Source of the DNA: Brachypodius melanocephalos
Taxonomy: Eukaryota > Chordata > Aves > Passeriformes > Pycnonotidae
NCBI GenBank assembly: GCA_013398615.1
Contig: VZSR01000520.1
Coordinates: 27,261,604-27,325,603 of the forward strand
Direction of reading: 5' to 3'
DNA length: 64,000 nucleotides
Every line of letters starts with the position of its first letter. Position 1 is the stretch's first letter. The notes below the pieces were generated by a model that worked only from the letters and a program-made list of their open reading frames with translations, was not told where the DNA came from and searched no databases. Positions 38,101 to 51,000 of this stretch are shown in pieces. The position numbers and the translations under genes were made by a program.

Positions 38101-40808
38101 AAGTCAAATACACAGGAAAAAGAGGGACAGTCCTGCATGCTGCAGCTGATCTGCTAAAGCCACTTATGTAGGTAGAAGACAGCTTGCCAAGGGGGACTCG
38201 ATTAGGAAGGGGTGACGAGAGTGGAGCTGGGGGCAGGCATGTGCAGCCTGCAGAGGGAAGAGCCTGCTGGTTGGTGTACAGGTGGCTGCTGTAGGCACAG
38301 TGCAGTTCCTGAGGATGTCAGAGGTGCTTGCTGAAATGCAGAACAGAATAACCAAGAGGAGAATACCTGGGATGGACTGAGCTGCGTGGACTGTTTTCTT
38401 TCTGTCTATGCTGGTGTCTCTCCCACAGGTACAGTGAGGGCTCATTCTTCTCTGAAGTTATGTTTAAGCTAGAACATGAGCAAGCTGTTACGATTTTGTA
38501 GCTTGTCAAACCCTTGATCTTAGGTTCTGCATATGTAACAAGTTTTTTCTCTTTCTAGTGATTGATGACACGACCAAAGAGATTGTGTACAGGGACTATG
38601 TGGACATCAGTGTCGCTGTAGCAACTCCCCGAGTAGGTACCTTGGATGCTTTGTCCATGCTTCCCTCGGGCTTTCATATGGGATGATCATGTACTTTGAG
38701 CCAATTCATCTTTGTGCTCTGCTGCAGCAGAAACTGCTGAGATAGGTTTTGAGAGAAGATGGAGAACCAAGAATATTCTGCCACTATATTCATCTTAATA
38801 AGAGATCTGGTAACAGGGTCAATATAAATCTCAGCTCTTAATGATTAGGGGCCAAGTTAGGGAAACCCTTTCTTGTCGTGAATCCATGACATAGGCAGTA
38901 AAAGCTTCTAACATCCTGTCCTCTGGCTAACTTTCCTGTGCTGTTCCACAGATGTGTTTCTGTCCAGGGAGAGTATGGGATGGAGTTACAGATGTTGAAT
39001 TAGTGAATTACCTTCTTGATTAGAAGGTTCTGCTATGAGGCAGAGATTTGATGAGGACTGAAGTTCTGTCACTGTCTTCTCCCAAAGTCTAGGGGAGGCC
39101 CAGCTAAAGAGGTGAGAGAAAGAGGTGCCAGCTGAAATCTGCCACTGCCTCACCTGGAATTTGTCAATGTGGAGCTGGCTCTGGATCTAGTTGATTTTAT
39201 GAGATAGGCTAACAAAGGCAAAGATGATGGCTCAGTTTAAGGTGTCAGTCCTTGATGTGTGTCATGCCAGGTTTCCTGTCAGGCTGCCAAGGTGTGAGGC
39301 AGCTCTGCCAACCAGGTACTGTGAGCTGAGGTGGAGGCAGAAGCTCTCCAGGACTGTGTCCAGGTTCCTGCCCCATGACAGCTATCTGTGTATCACTGCA
39401 CTGAATTTGCTATTCATGGACTTTGCTTCTCCTCAGGGTCTGGTGGTCCCTGTGGTTAGGAATGTAGAAAACATGAACTTTGCTGACATAGAGCGTGCTA
39501 TCTACGAGCTGGGAGAGAAGGTAAGGAAAGTTTTCTGAAGAGGGTTGGGAGGAATGGAAGGAATTGGAAGTGCTGGATAGGCATATATTGATTTGGTCTC
39601 TCTGTGTCATCATCTCTAACACACTGGGTTGTGCTGTGGGGAGTGATCCAGTTATATATCTGGCTGTGCCTCTGCCTTCTAGGACAGCTCTACTTGTTCC
39701 CCTTCCAGAAGACAGCAATCTATGCATTAGTGACATGGTGAATCTTCACCTTTGTCTTTAGAGGCCAAGGCTGAACTGCCCTGGGGTAGAAGTCCCTGTG
39801 TCTGTCTCCTGCAAAAGCAGGAGTTGGAAGCAAAGGCAAGAGAATCCTTCCACAAAGCCACTAGACGTTCACTCTAAGGACAGGATGCATTTTTGAGCAA
39901 TTTGTGCTGGTTTCAGCTGAACAAATCAATAAGCAAAGCTCTTGCAATTATTATTTATTCCTGGAGAGAGTGGATGTCCAAACCCTTGTTCTTTGCTCTC
40001 TGTGATGTGTGGCTTTTTAAGACCTTACTTTTACTTCTAGGCACGGAAGAATGAACTGGCCATTGAAGACATGGATGGCGGCACTTTCACAATCAGCAAT
40101 GGTGGGGTTTTTGGGTCACTCTTTGGAACACCTATCATTAACCCGCCCCAGTCTGCCATCTTAGGCATGCATGCCATCTTTGACAGGCCTGTGGCTGTGG
40201 GAGGCAAGGTAGGTGGACCTGCACAGGGGTTTTTAGTGAACAAAGGACAGGGCTCAGCAGACTGAGGACCTTTTTATAAGGGATTGGTGTTACTTCTGAA
40301 ATGCTTTAATATGAAGGAGAAGCAGTGACTAATGGGTATAAGGCACCTTTGCTGGCCCTGGTACTTGCCTGAGCTGTGCGGGGGACTTTGTCCTATCTGT
40401 GAGCAGGCAAACTGGTTATAACCTGCTTAGATGTGGGAAGGAGGAGGGTGTAGCCTTTGTGATAGGGAACAGTTCCAGGAAGGGACCTGATCTTGTATGA
40501 GGCATGGACCCCAGCCTGGGTGGGTGGGTAGGTGATTTTGCCAGGCAGGACACATCCAGGAGGGCCTGAACCCAGGATTCAGGGTGGTAAAAAGCCAGGT
40601 CTTCCCTGAATTCCTAGAGGGAGACCATGCAGGCGGGAGCACTGAGCTCACTGATCCCCGTGTCACTCCCCAGATCGAGGTGCGGCCTATGATGTACGTG
40701 GCGCTGACCTACGATCACCGGCTCATCGACGGCAGAGAGGCCGTGACCTTCCTGCGCAAGATTAAGGCAGCGGTGGAGGATCCCCGCGTGCTGCTGCTCG
40801 ACCTGTAG
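25518..40808 (+). CDS. DLST: DLST, dihydrolipoyllysine-residue succinyltransferase (E2 of 2-oxoglutarate dehydrogenase)
   Basis: This is the mitochondrial core enzyme that moves the succinyl group from lipoamide to CoA in the TCA cycle. Fifteen coding exons join in phase to 460 residues (human about 453): 25518-25586, 30050-30083, 31403-31451, 32502-32557, 32908-32982, 33374-33429, 34124-34235, 34728-34883, 35165-35250, 35920-36017, 37867-37997, 38559-38632, 39437-39520, 40041-40208, 40674-40808. All donors and acceptors are GT-AG. The Arg-rich N-terminus is a targeting presequence. A lipoyl domain follows at residues about 70-150, with the lipoylated lysine in ETDKTS (K113). Residues about 150-210 are an Ala/Pro linker. 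The catalytic domain runs from about 232 and ends with the active-site motif YDHRLIDG (H431, D435). The start codon has a purine at -3 and G at +4. No defects were seen. Confidence 0.97.
25587..30049 (+). other. DLST intron 1 (4.5 kb)
   Basis: This is bounded by the donor CAG|GTACGG and the acceptor CTCTGACAG. Apart from the CpG-island shoulder at its start, the sequence is AT-rich, and no embedded gene or clear repeat was recognised. Confidence 0.8.
40674..40808 (+). CDS. DLST: DLST terminal coding exon (active-site His/Asp)
   Basis: This 45-codon exon begins IEVRPMMYVALTYDHR and ends at a TAG at 40806-40808. It holds the catalytic HxxxDG motif conserved in lipoate acyltransferases. It is much more GC-rich than its flanking intron. 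Confidence 0.96.
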   Translation: MEVRPMMYVALTYDHRLIDGREAVTFLRKIKAAVEDPRVLLLDL

Positions 40809-41885
40809 GGCAGCCGCTCCCCCACACCACCCACCCAGGACAGGGCCGCAGCACCAGCAGGGACAATGCAGGGCATTCGGGAACTGGCAGGGGTCATTCC
40901 AGTCTTTCTCCCTCCGCTGTGATTGGAGCTATCCCAGAGGAAATTACGGGGATAGCTCCTACCTCCTTTCCTATTTTGTTTAATGAAGGTTTAGTATCTC
41001 ACAAGAGCTGCCATGCAGTGGGCCAGCCACTGAATGGCACTGTCTTTCCAGAACCATCTGTGTGGCATCCTCTCCCTCACAGCACCAAACTCTCACCTCT
41101 ACCTTGTCCTATACCACTGGAAACTGCTTGCTGCTGCTGTGCTAGGGTACCCTTCCCTGCCCCTCTGTGGCAGGTTCAGCTTTATTGCCTAGCACTAAGG
41201 TTCCTGGGAGGGAGAGGAGAGGCTACTGTCCTGTCCATGTTTTGCTTGAAAATATTTCACACTCATCTGCCTTGCAAGGGTGGTCTGACCCCGAGGCCAC
41301 TTGCAGGAAAAGTTTTGGGCAGAGCAGGGCTCGAGGTAGGTGTCATGCTTCTGGCAGTGCCCTAGTTACACTCCCTCCACCGACAGTAACACGGGTGGCA
41401 GCTCCCCTACTTTCCCTTGGAGATTGTCTTTCACCAGCCCAGTCACTGTGGTGTGAATGTTCTTGTTGGGGTGGGCAAAGCCCGTGACCTCTGTGGAGGC
41501 AGCACAGTTCCTGGGGACAACCCTTGCACCATTACATGCCCGACACGGGGGTGAGAACCGGCCCCCAGCAGCTCTCCTTGACTCACAGCTCACTGGTGGT
41601 GGATCTGACTGCTGGCTTCCTGCGTGCGGGGGCTTGGCCTGCTCCCAGCAGACACAGCTGGGGGGGCCAGGCCTTTCACTGTAATGTATATCCCAGCCCA
41701 CGGGTGCTGGTTTTGGGGGGAGGGGGGCAGTCCTTAATCTGATAGCGCACACATGAATTGAGGGGTGAGGGGGTTGCTAGTGCCTGCAGAGTCTATTACT
41801 CTTACCCCCTACACAGAACTTGTAACAAAAAATATTTAACACAGCGGATTTTAAATGAAATAAAACCGTGCAACGACTGCAACGT
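40809..41885 (+). other. DLST: DLST 3' untranslated region
   Basis: It follows the TAG stop. A canonical AATAAA lies at 41859-41864, with cleavage expected some 15-25 bases later. The length of about 1.07 kb is inferred. No coding potential was seen. Confidence 0.75.
41859..41864 (+). terminator. Polyadenylation signal AATAAA of DLST
   Basis: This is the canonical hexamer about 1.05 kb after the DLST stop codon, with a GT-rich downstream stretch (gtggagtgtgtttgagg) fitting a downstream element. Confidence 0.75.
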
Positions 41886-43944
41886 GGAGTGTGTTTGAGG
41901 GAGTGAGGCCTCTGGCATCAGCAGCATCCTGAGTGTAGTGCAAAAGTCCTGTTATCTGGTGGTGAAAGAAAAGAGGCAGTGGGAACCGAGCCCATCACTG
42001 GTGGTATTAAATTGAGTCTTCTCTGCCTGTGAACACTGCTGTCCTCAAACTTTCTGCCAAAGAATTGGCTCTTCCTAGCAAAGAGGAGGTTTTTAAGGCT
42101 GGAAATCATCCTTTTCTAGCAATAGAACTGTTACAGATGGTGAGGAATTCCCAGTGTTAGCTAAAGGGCATGATGGCCAAGAAGAAGACCTGGGACGAAC
42201 TCAAAAAGTTTTTCAGAAGTTGGGTTTTTACTGCTGCAACAAGGGAAAGTTGTAGTTTGTGCAAGTGTGGAAAAGGCTGTTGCAGAAGGAGAAAGGAAGC
42301 AAGAACAAGGAACAGGAGAAGCTGTCTGTGGTGCTTGGTGTTTCCCCAAGAAGCTGTCTTCGTTGGGACTATACAAAATTATTCCTGGATCATGGCAGGG
42401 TTTTCCCAGCTCTGACGTCCACTTCAGGGATGGTTTACTCTTCCCAGCTACAGATGAAGAGGGCAGTCGCTTCTAACAGAAAACAATTGCACTCACAGCT
42501 GCCATGTGGATGAAAGGGAGAGCAGTTCCTAGTACTGATGCCTGCATTTTCCTGGCAGCTAGGGACAAAATCAAAGTGCAGAGTCAGCTTTTTTGCCTGG
42601 CCCTGGCTAAGGTAGTTTAGGGGAAGAGGAAAAAACCCTTCCTTGTTCTGGGAAGGGTAGAGTCTAATTCTTGCACAAATAAGTCGAGTGAAAGAGGGTT
42701 TTGAATTAAAAATGTTGCATGCACTCAGCCTCTGAGTTCAGGATTCAGAGGATCCACCTTGCCTTTGTACAGGAGTCTGGGGGAGCCTTTATTCTGTCTG
42801 GAGCTGCAATAAATGAGGCCCTCGAACCATTCGGGAGGGGAATATGCAGTCAAGCTCTTAAAATAATGCAGCCTAGCAAACTGCTGTATTTAATCAGCCA
42901 CGTTAAGGTTTGCTGTAAGAGAATGCTTGAAACTTCCTTTTGACTCTCTTGGGTGACACTGAGTTGCAAGATGCCATGTGTGGCTTTGGACACAGGGTCC
43001 TTCTGAGCCTCCCCTGAATCACAGGACTAGGAGGCTGGTGGGCTCGGGTACACGGCTGCAGCTGGAGGGTTCAGCCAGTGCATGCTGCCATGGAAAGAAA
43101 AGGTCCAGGCTCAGTTGCTCCTGCTCTCTGGCCTTCTGTGGCGTTAGTGGTCAGCTCCCTGCTCAGTCTTCCAGTTACTGCACAGCGATTGAGCTGTCCT
43201 ACCTTTGCTGGTGTAGATGAGTTTCTCCAGAGCTCTGTTTCCCTCTGGTGGACGAGCGCTCCTGCTGCTGCTTGGGAGGGTGTCTACTGCTGCGGGCAAG
43301 CAGGAGCTGGAACTAGCTAGCCACAGAGACCAGTAATTCCTTACTGTGGGAGATAAGTAAGCAGTGTGAGGGTCTGCTAGGCGAGAAAGGCCAGAACTCC
43401 AATGCTGCCATTGCGAGCTCATCCTTCAGCTTGTGACTTTGACTTGCACAGCTGGGCACAGCAGCCTCCACCTTGGGATGTCAGCAGACACGTGTGTTTG
43501 TGCTGCTTTTTCTTTAATCCAGAAGGTACAGTTGGCCTCCTTCCCTCTGTGCTGGCTCTCAAGAGTTCACCCCTTTAAACCCTCACTGTGTGGTCTACCA
43601 GAAATGACCATGCTCAAAAGCATGGCTGTGAGGGCTGCTGTCCTGCCAGTGGAAAGGAGCACCCAGGCATGGAAGGCTGGAGCCACAACATGTAACAATG
43701 ACAAAAGGCTGGAAGAAAACCCAGGCATTTCTCCCAAATCTGCAGCCATACAGCTGTGCAAACCTGAGAGGCTGTGAGGCAGGCAGGAGCACAAGGGCAG
43801 AAGGCCAGGTACTCTACCAGCTTCTGGGGTTTGGCCATAGGGTGCTGACACCAACCTAGGGCTCCCAGGCATGTTTCAGGAACAGATTTGGGGCTGTCTG
43901 TCACTCACCTGGCTTGTGCAGCTCAGAAACAAAAGGACGCTTCT
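41886..43944. other. Convergent intergenic space between DLST and RPS6KL1
   Basis: About 2 kb lie between the inferred 3' ends of two converging genes. Short frames on both strands show no recognisable protein. Confidence 0.5.
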
Positions 43945-44479
43945 GTAAGTGATACTGAGTAGTTTATTTTTTCAGAGGATGAGGGGGAGAAGAACAGAGG
44001 GCTCCCGGTCTCACTCCTGCAGCAGGGATGACCCACACACACACACATGCAGTCAGGGAGGGGCAGAGACCACGGCCTTGGGCTCCAGCCAGCAGGGCCC
44101 AGAGGGGCTGCATTTGAAAGCCACAAAAGGTAACAGAGCAGGGAGGTCACTGTGGTAGCAGCAGAGATAAAAAACACAGGGAGGGAATTCCAGGGCACCG
44201 TGCTGAGCTGAGGAAGGGATGCCCCAAGAAGGGGAACACCACCTCTTCCTGGAGGTGGGCACCCAGGTTCCTGTTCCCACCAGGGAGAACGTGGAGAAGA
44301 CAGACTGGCCCAGCCTGATGCCTCCTCTTTGGAGATGCCAACAAACAGAAGCAGAGACAGAAGGACGTGTAAGGCTGCAAAACCTCATGTGTACCCCACC
44401 TCAGGGCAGCCCTTGAGGCAAGCCTTCCCCAGCAGGGAAGCAGCCCAGGGCCCAGCTCCCTGGGGGAAGGACAGCCTTC
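43945..44479 (-). other. RPS6KL1: RPS6KL1 3' untranslated region
   Basis: This lies downstream (minus strand) of the TAG at 44480-44482. A minus-strand AATAAA is at 43963-43968 (TTTATT on the plus strand). A short (CA)n run is at about 44033-44046. Confidence 0.7.
43963..43968 (-). terminator. Polyadenylation signal AATAAA of RPS6KL1
   Basis: This canonical hexamer on the minus strand lies about 510 bases past the stop codon. Confidence 0.7.
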
Positions 44480-47400
44480 CTAGCCCACCAGCTTGTTCCA
44501 CGGGACTGTGCTGAAGAAGGAGTGAGACTTCAGCTTTGTTATGCCACCTCCTCCAGAGCCCAAGCGGTGTTTTGGATTGTACTGCAGGAGCTGCAGAGAA
44601 AAGCAATGGGACAGGAGGATGGGGAGATGGGAACACTGGAAAAGGTACCCAGGCTGGACCCTGCCTTTCCCCAACCTTTAGTCCCATTCTCCCTCCCATC
44701 CAGCCAACCCCCTCACCTCAGTAAGCAGCGATGTAGCAGCCAGGCTGAGGCCCTCTGGCAGATGCAGCTGGGTGTGAGGCTGAATCCCTGATGGATGATT
44801 TTGGGAGAGTGGCTGCAGGAGGCAGAGGGTGATGGTAAGCAGAGGCACCAAGGAGGGTAGGAGCACCCTGTTGAGTCTTCATTGCCACATAACCCCAGCC
44901 CTACATAGCAGCATTTAGAAGCCAGGGCCCTTAACATCCACAGATCATGCACAGGCATTGGGAATCGTATGTCCAAAGGAACCTGGCCAAGAACTGAAGT
45001 GCCAGCAGAGCAAGGCACCCTCCCAGCCCTACACAGCAGGCAGCCCTTGAGCCTCCTCCTCCCCTGTCCTCCTTGCACAGCTCCTCAGCCTCTTACCACT
45101 CCTGTCAGCAATTCATACAAGAGAGAGCCAAAGCTCCAGCAGTCAGCTGCTTCAGTGGGCTCCATGATCCCTCCCACTTCTGCAGAAGGAGACAGAGAGG
45201 GGTTAGAGCTTGAGGCAGGGAGCACCAGTGGCCACACTGTGCTGAGCACATCTCACTGCCAGCAGAAGCTCCCTCCCTCCAATTGATGCCACTGGGCAGA
45301 GATCTGGAGAAGCCAGGGGACACATCCTTTACCTGGAGCACTGTACAGCTCTTCCCGTGCCTGGCTGCAGTAGTGGGGCTCCACCTCTGTCCACTGGCCA
45401 AAGAAGGTGAGACGGACATGACCTGCAGCACCAGAGTCAAAAGCAGGAAGGTTAGGACAAGACTGGGGGCTTTGATCGTAGCATGAAGCCAAGCCATATC
45501 CCTGCCACTGGGAACTGCCAGGGCACTGGGCCCCTGTCATGCTCTGAACACACAGCCACTGAGCATCCCCTGGCACCACACATCACCCCCTGCTGGCTCC
45601 CAGGGCTTGCCCAAGGTGCCCAACAGGTGAGGCTGCTTAGGTGGGCTCCAAGCTCACAGATCTCAGTGCTGGCTGTGGTGAGGAAAGAAGTAGGTTTTAA
45701 AGAGAAAGGGGAGGAGAAGGTTAGCTTTCTCCTTGCAAAACTCTCTGCATTTTTCTTTTCATAAGCAATTTGTAGCTCTCCAGTTTGTGCCAGATGCTGC
45801 CAGCTGAGCAGGGACTTGCACTGACAGCAAAACCCGTGGTTCAGAGGAATGGAATGGCTCCAGAACACCCCCAGCAGGCAGTTACTATAAGCAGGGGAAA
45901 ACTAACCCACTAGTCCCACTAACCTCAGGCACAGTTCAGTTGGTCTCAGCTTCCCCAGGCTGGGATTTCCCAGGCAGCCAAACCCCACGTGGGAGCAGGG
46001 GCAATGCATTTTTGTGGCTATGGCCCTTGACTCTCCTGCTGCAGAGCTCTCTTGTAATAATTACTTGGAAAATGCATGATCACTCTTCCAAATTCAGAAA
46101 TACCAAACCTTCCTAGACTCCCACCCTCCTCCAAAGCAAACACACAAAAAGTCCACATCTGGAAATGGGGCAAGCAGTAGTCTCCCAGATGAGAGACCAA
46201 TTTCCTCCTCCTTGGGGCAGCAGCATGGGGCATTACCTACCGGCTGTATCAAGCAGCAGGTTCCTGGGGTTGAGGTCCCGGCACAATACACCCTGTTCGT
46301 GAAGTCCCTCTAGGGCCAGGAGGATTTCTGCTGCCCACAGTTGCACCTGCTCTTCATTTACAGTCCATGCTCTCTGGTTTTGCCCATGGGAAGCCAAAGC
46401 CCTGCATTGTCCCAATGGTGGCTGCTTGCTGAGCCGGCCACAGGTCAGGCTTGCTCCCCACGAGGGCTCCCACATGGCTGGGTCAGGCACACTGGGTTTG
46501 CCAGAGCTGGACAGGGCAACACCTGCAGAAAGCTGCCTCTCACCCAAGGCCAGGAGGGGCTGAGCCTGGGAGGCCTCAGACACCTTCTGAGTTGGCTGTT
46601 GCCCTGCCCCTGCCTGGGCCCCTCTCACAGTCTTTGACACAGGGACAAGCCCCTCTGGAAGCCTGGGGCCTTGCTGGGAGGCTGTTCTCTCAGATATGCA
46701 GCCTGTGCCACCAGTTAGATCATTCCATGGGTAGACAATCAGGCCCTGGCTGGCAAGGTGGCATGGGCATTTGGCTGACACTCCTGGAAAATGGTCCACA
46801 ACACCAGACACATTCTGTGTCACACTCAGATCCTGTCCTCCAGGTGCAGCCCCTCTGCCACCAGCAGGAGCCAGGAGAAGCTGGCAGTGATTCCCTGAGC
46901 CAGAGTCTGTGGGGCCAGGGGACTGCTCCTGAGGTAGTGAGGCATCAGTGTTTCCCAATACTCGGTAGTTCACAGAGCCCGGGAGGCCACTGCCTTTCCA
47001 AACAGGGGGGGTGGATATTTGGCTGCCACCCTGGGAGTCTCCCACACCATCCTCTGTGCCATGGTCCCTCAGAGCTGGAATGGTGTTTGAATCAGCACAG
47101 TCCTGCTGGACACAGTACTTGGAGCGGAGGTGAGACCACAGTGTCTCCCCTGGAAAGCAGAAAGGAGAACAAGTGATGAGGCAGAAAGTATCCCTGGTTC
47201 CCCCACTGTCAACATGGCCCATTCAGGCCCAGGACAAGGGCCCACACAGTGGGGTTATCATTGAACATCATTAATCTCCCCAGCAGCAAAGCTCAAGTCC
47301 ATGCAGAATACATCCCTGCCCTACAAGCACACTATGCCCAATGCCACACCTTCCCTAGGACCTGGCACACCTAAGTCCCATTCCCTTCTTCTTTAGTAGC

Positions 47401-47970
47401 CCTCTCCCCATTCTGCACACTCTCCTTGATCCCACTTCTGCCACTTCCATGTCACAGACTAGCCAGATATTCACAAATGTTCCTGATCCCGCTGCCATCC
47501 CCCCTTTCCCCTGAAAGCCTTTCCTTCCAGTGTGACAAAAATGCCAGAGAGCTCCCACAGCATGGCATGAGGCCATGGGTCAGCAGTGAGCCAGAGCAGC
47601 AAACCCTGGAGCCCACAGCATGTTGCCAGGACTTCCCAGCCTCACTATATTCAGTGCTGGCTTCTCTCTGTAAACTCATCCTGTAGCAATGCACAAGGAG
47701 CTGAGCCTGTTCTCCAACACACATCGGCCTCCATTTGTCATTACTGGACTCCAGCTGCTGCTCCCTACACATCCATTCAACAAGCAGAGAGCAAATAAGC
47801 TCCATGGGACAAGCTTCCACCTTGTCATACTTCTTCACCAGGATCTAGGATAACCTCAAGTATGCCTCCTTGACAGACCCAAACCCCAGTATGCTCACTG
47901 CCCCTTATGCACTAATTTTCCATCTCCTCTCTTTGGAATGATCTCAAAATCCAATGTGATGTTTTGTAAC

Positions 47971-48010
<40 letters not shown>

Positions 48011-51000
48011 TTTTATAAATGTCTTGTCAAAAGATTCTTTTGTTCTACAACATTCAGGTGAACTACCTCACTTCTTTTTCTTTCTCCATTACCTTCCTCT
48101 TATGGTCAGACTATGCCAGTAAAATGAAAAGGTTTTTCTTTTTAAGATGCTGGATCACATCAACTTTATTACTTAAAGGCATGGCGACTCCCTCCCATGA
48201 GGCCCAGTGGCTCATCTCTCTAAAGACTAAGGCTGGTTTTCATATAACACACCCCCCCACACACAGCCTCTTTCTCCTTGTAGGTCTCCATAGGCCAATC
48301 TCTAGGTTACAACCCCAGCCAGTTCTTAATAAACCTGTGCAATCCACAGCTGAACAGCTCTGTTTGCTAAGTCTCCAAGCCCTGGTACCCACCACCCTTT
48401 TATGAAGAAGACCATTTACACTATCACTATAGGAAACAGTCCCAAAACAGGAGGAGAAACATACTTGGGATTTTAAAGAAAGGACAGTTAAGGATAAACC
48501 AGGATGCTTCACAGATAGGAGGCAAGGCTGTGCTCACTCACCCTGCACGTGCTCCAGGTGGAGAAAGATGGAGTCCTCACTCACATAGTAGCACAACAGC
48601 TTGACCATGAAGGGGACACCATGAGGGATGATGGTCTGTCGGTCACGGGTCTCGATGTGGGATTTAGGGAGGCTCTGAGGAGGTACAGGTAGATGGGTGG
48701 TACAGCACGGTAGGGACATGGACTCTGCACAGCCTAGCACCTGGCAGGGCTGCAGGCCAGCCAGAAGGGAGTGTGCCTTCTGCCAAGGCCCATGGCTGCT
48801 CCCACGTCAGCCATGGTGGAGCTCCCCCATCGGCACAGACTAGTGGCTCACAGGAGTCTGTCAGTCCCCAGCACCCAGCTGTGATAAGGCAGCACTCTGC
48901 AAAGCTCTGCCAAGGTAGGGCATTCCACATCTGGACTGTGAGACCCAGAGGGCAACACCTGCTCCAGAGCAGTGACTCCTCTGCAAACACCCTGCTCCCT
49001 TCAGGGAGGAACCTGCCATCCCAACCCTTTCTCTTCTTCCCCTGGAAATGGTGCTTCCCCCTCTCATGCCAGATCCTCCTTGTCCAATTATTGAAGTACT
49101 TCGTTGTTAGTTCCAAGGGCACTGAGAAATACTCTAGAACTTCTACTGAGCACACCTCGCAACCTGTTTCAGGGGTTGACACAGTTTAACACAGGCTTGA
49201 AGTGTTACAGGTGAGAGACACAGGTGACCAAGAAAAGTCACTTCCTTTCTGATGGAAAGGAAGCCACAGAGGATGGCTAAGCCACAGAGGATGGCTCAGC
49301 CACAGAGGATGGCTGAGGCAGCCAAAAGATTTTTGAACCATGAACTTTGTCCAGGTTCTCTGAGAGCTGCTATTTTTTATCCTCTCACCTGCCTCAGACA
49401 TCAGCTTGGACAAGGTGGCCCCAGCCTGAGAGGGAGAAGCAGGCAGATGAAACTGAAAACACCCACCTTGAGTATAAAGGTCTCACCAGTGGCTGGATCC
49501 TGGACAATCTGCACCTGGGGCAGTATACACAGTACTGGTCAGAAGTGGTGACCCAACACAGAGCTACGGGAATGACCCAAGGGACTCAACTCTGGAACTG
49601 AAACTAACTCCTACCCAGCTGGAAGAGTTTTGTGAGGCTGAGACCCCTACTCTTGAAAGACAAAACACAGGTTATTGGTAAGGGGATAGCCATGCAGCCA
49701 AGAAGCAGGAAATTAATTAAACAAGAGGTGGCTCCCATGCCAGTTTTACTTCCTTCACACTGGAGGGTTTCACAGTGCTCTTTCTGGGCTCAAACCTGGG
49801 CCTCAGCAAGACAGGAGGATCACATCAGTCCTGACAAACTGAGATGTGTGAACAGCAGTGGAGAGCAATGTGCCGTGTGTGTGGATACAGTAAGCCTGCC
49901 ATCTTCACTCCAAGATAATAAACTTCTAATTAGTCTATTCATCCAGATAGTTCAGCTTCTGCTGAAGTCTAGATTATCCACAGGAGTCCACCATCGTGGC
50001 ACCTGGGCATCAAACACAATGCCACATGTGGAAAAGAACAAGATGCATAAACCTCCCTGTAAATATTTTGGGAGGTCTGGTAAGCAAAAGTAATGGGGAC
50101 ACTAACAGATTTCCCAGCTAACTCCTTAAGGGGGTTTGAGTCCTCTCCTATGATTTTTTCTGGGTGGGAATGGTGTGGATGAATACCCCAACATTGTTTG
50201 ATGGATGTGCTGAGGGCTGGCACCCCCATTCCAGCTGCTAGGACCCTCCAGCTTATGCTACCTTTGGTCCAGCCCCAGCCTCACTCCCCATCTCCAGGTC
50301 AGGTCTTTACCTTATCAATCACTCCCACAACCTTACAGCGTCTCAGGTTCTCCACTGCCGAGCTCAGTGTCCTGATGGGCCGGAAGCGCAGGCTGCTGTA
50401 GCCCTGCAAGGTGATAAGAGAAGAGGATGTAGGACCTAGAAATGCTGTTATCCATTACAGAGGGTGAAAAAAGTCCCTGCATTTTCCAGAGAAGGCAACA
50501 ATACTGCCCAGTTGGTCAACATGCAGAGACAACACTCCAAAGACCATGATTAATTTCTAACATCAGCTGGACTATTTTCTTCACCAAGCCCTGGATTTCT
50601 AAATTTTTTAGGGAAAGCTTGCACTTGCAGCAGAGGTAAAAAATCACACCAAAATTTGAAGCTGGACCTGGACTGTTTCAACATTAAGAGGATGTGTGTG
50701 GGAAGGTAGTTGTCTTTCTCCCCACATTCTTCCCATTAGGCTCTGACCTTGCCCTGCCTCACTCCCTTCTCCCTTCTTTAACCACCTCATTCCCACAATG
50801 CAAAAAGCAGCTGTTGTCTTTGGTTTCCATACAGATGGAAACGATGACAGATGGGAAGAGGACATTTTTAACATTTGACAGGGTAGTTCCCTGCAGTGGA
50901 TTCCGTCTCCACAAAAATGCCCGTACCCACTATGGTGGCAGCAAGCTAAGCATGCACACTTTGGAGAGTGGGGTCCTGGAAGCACCCTAGGCAGCCTGGG

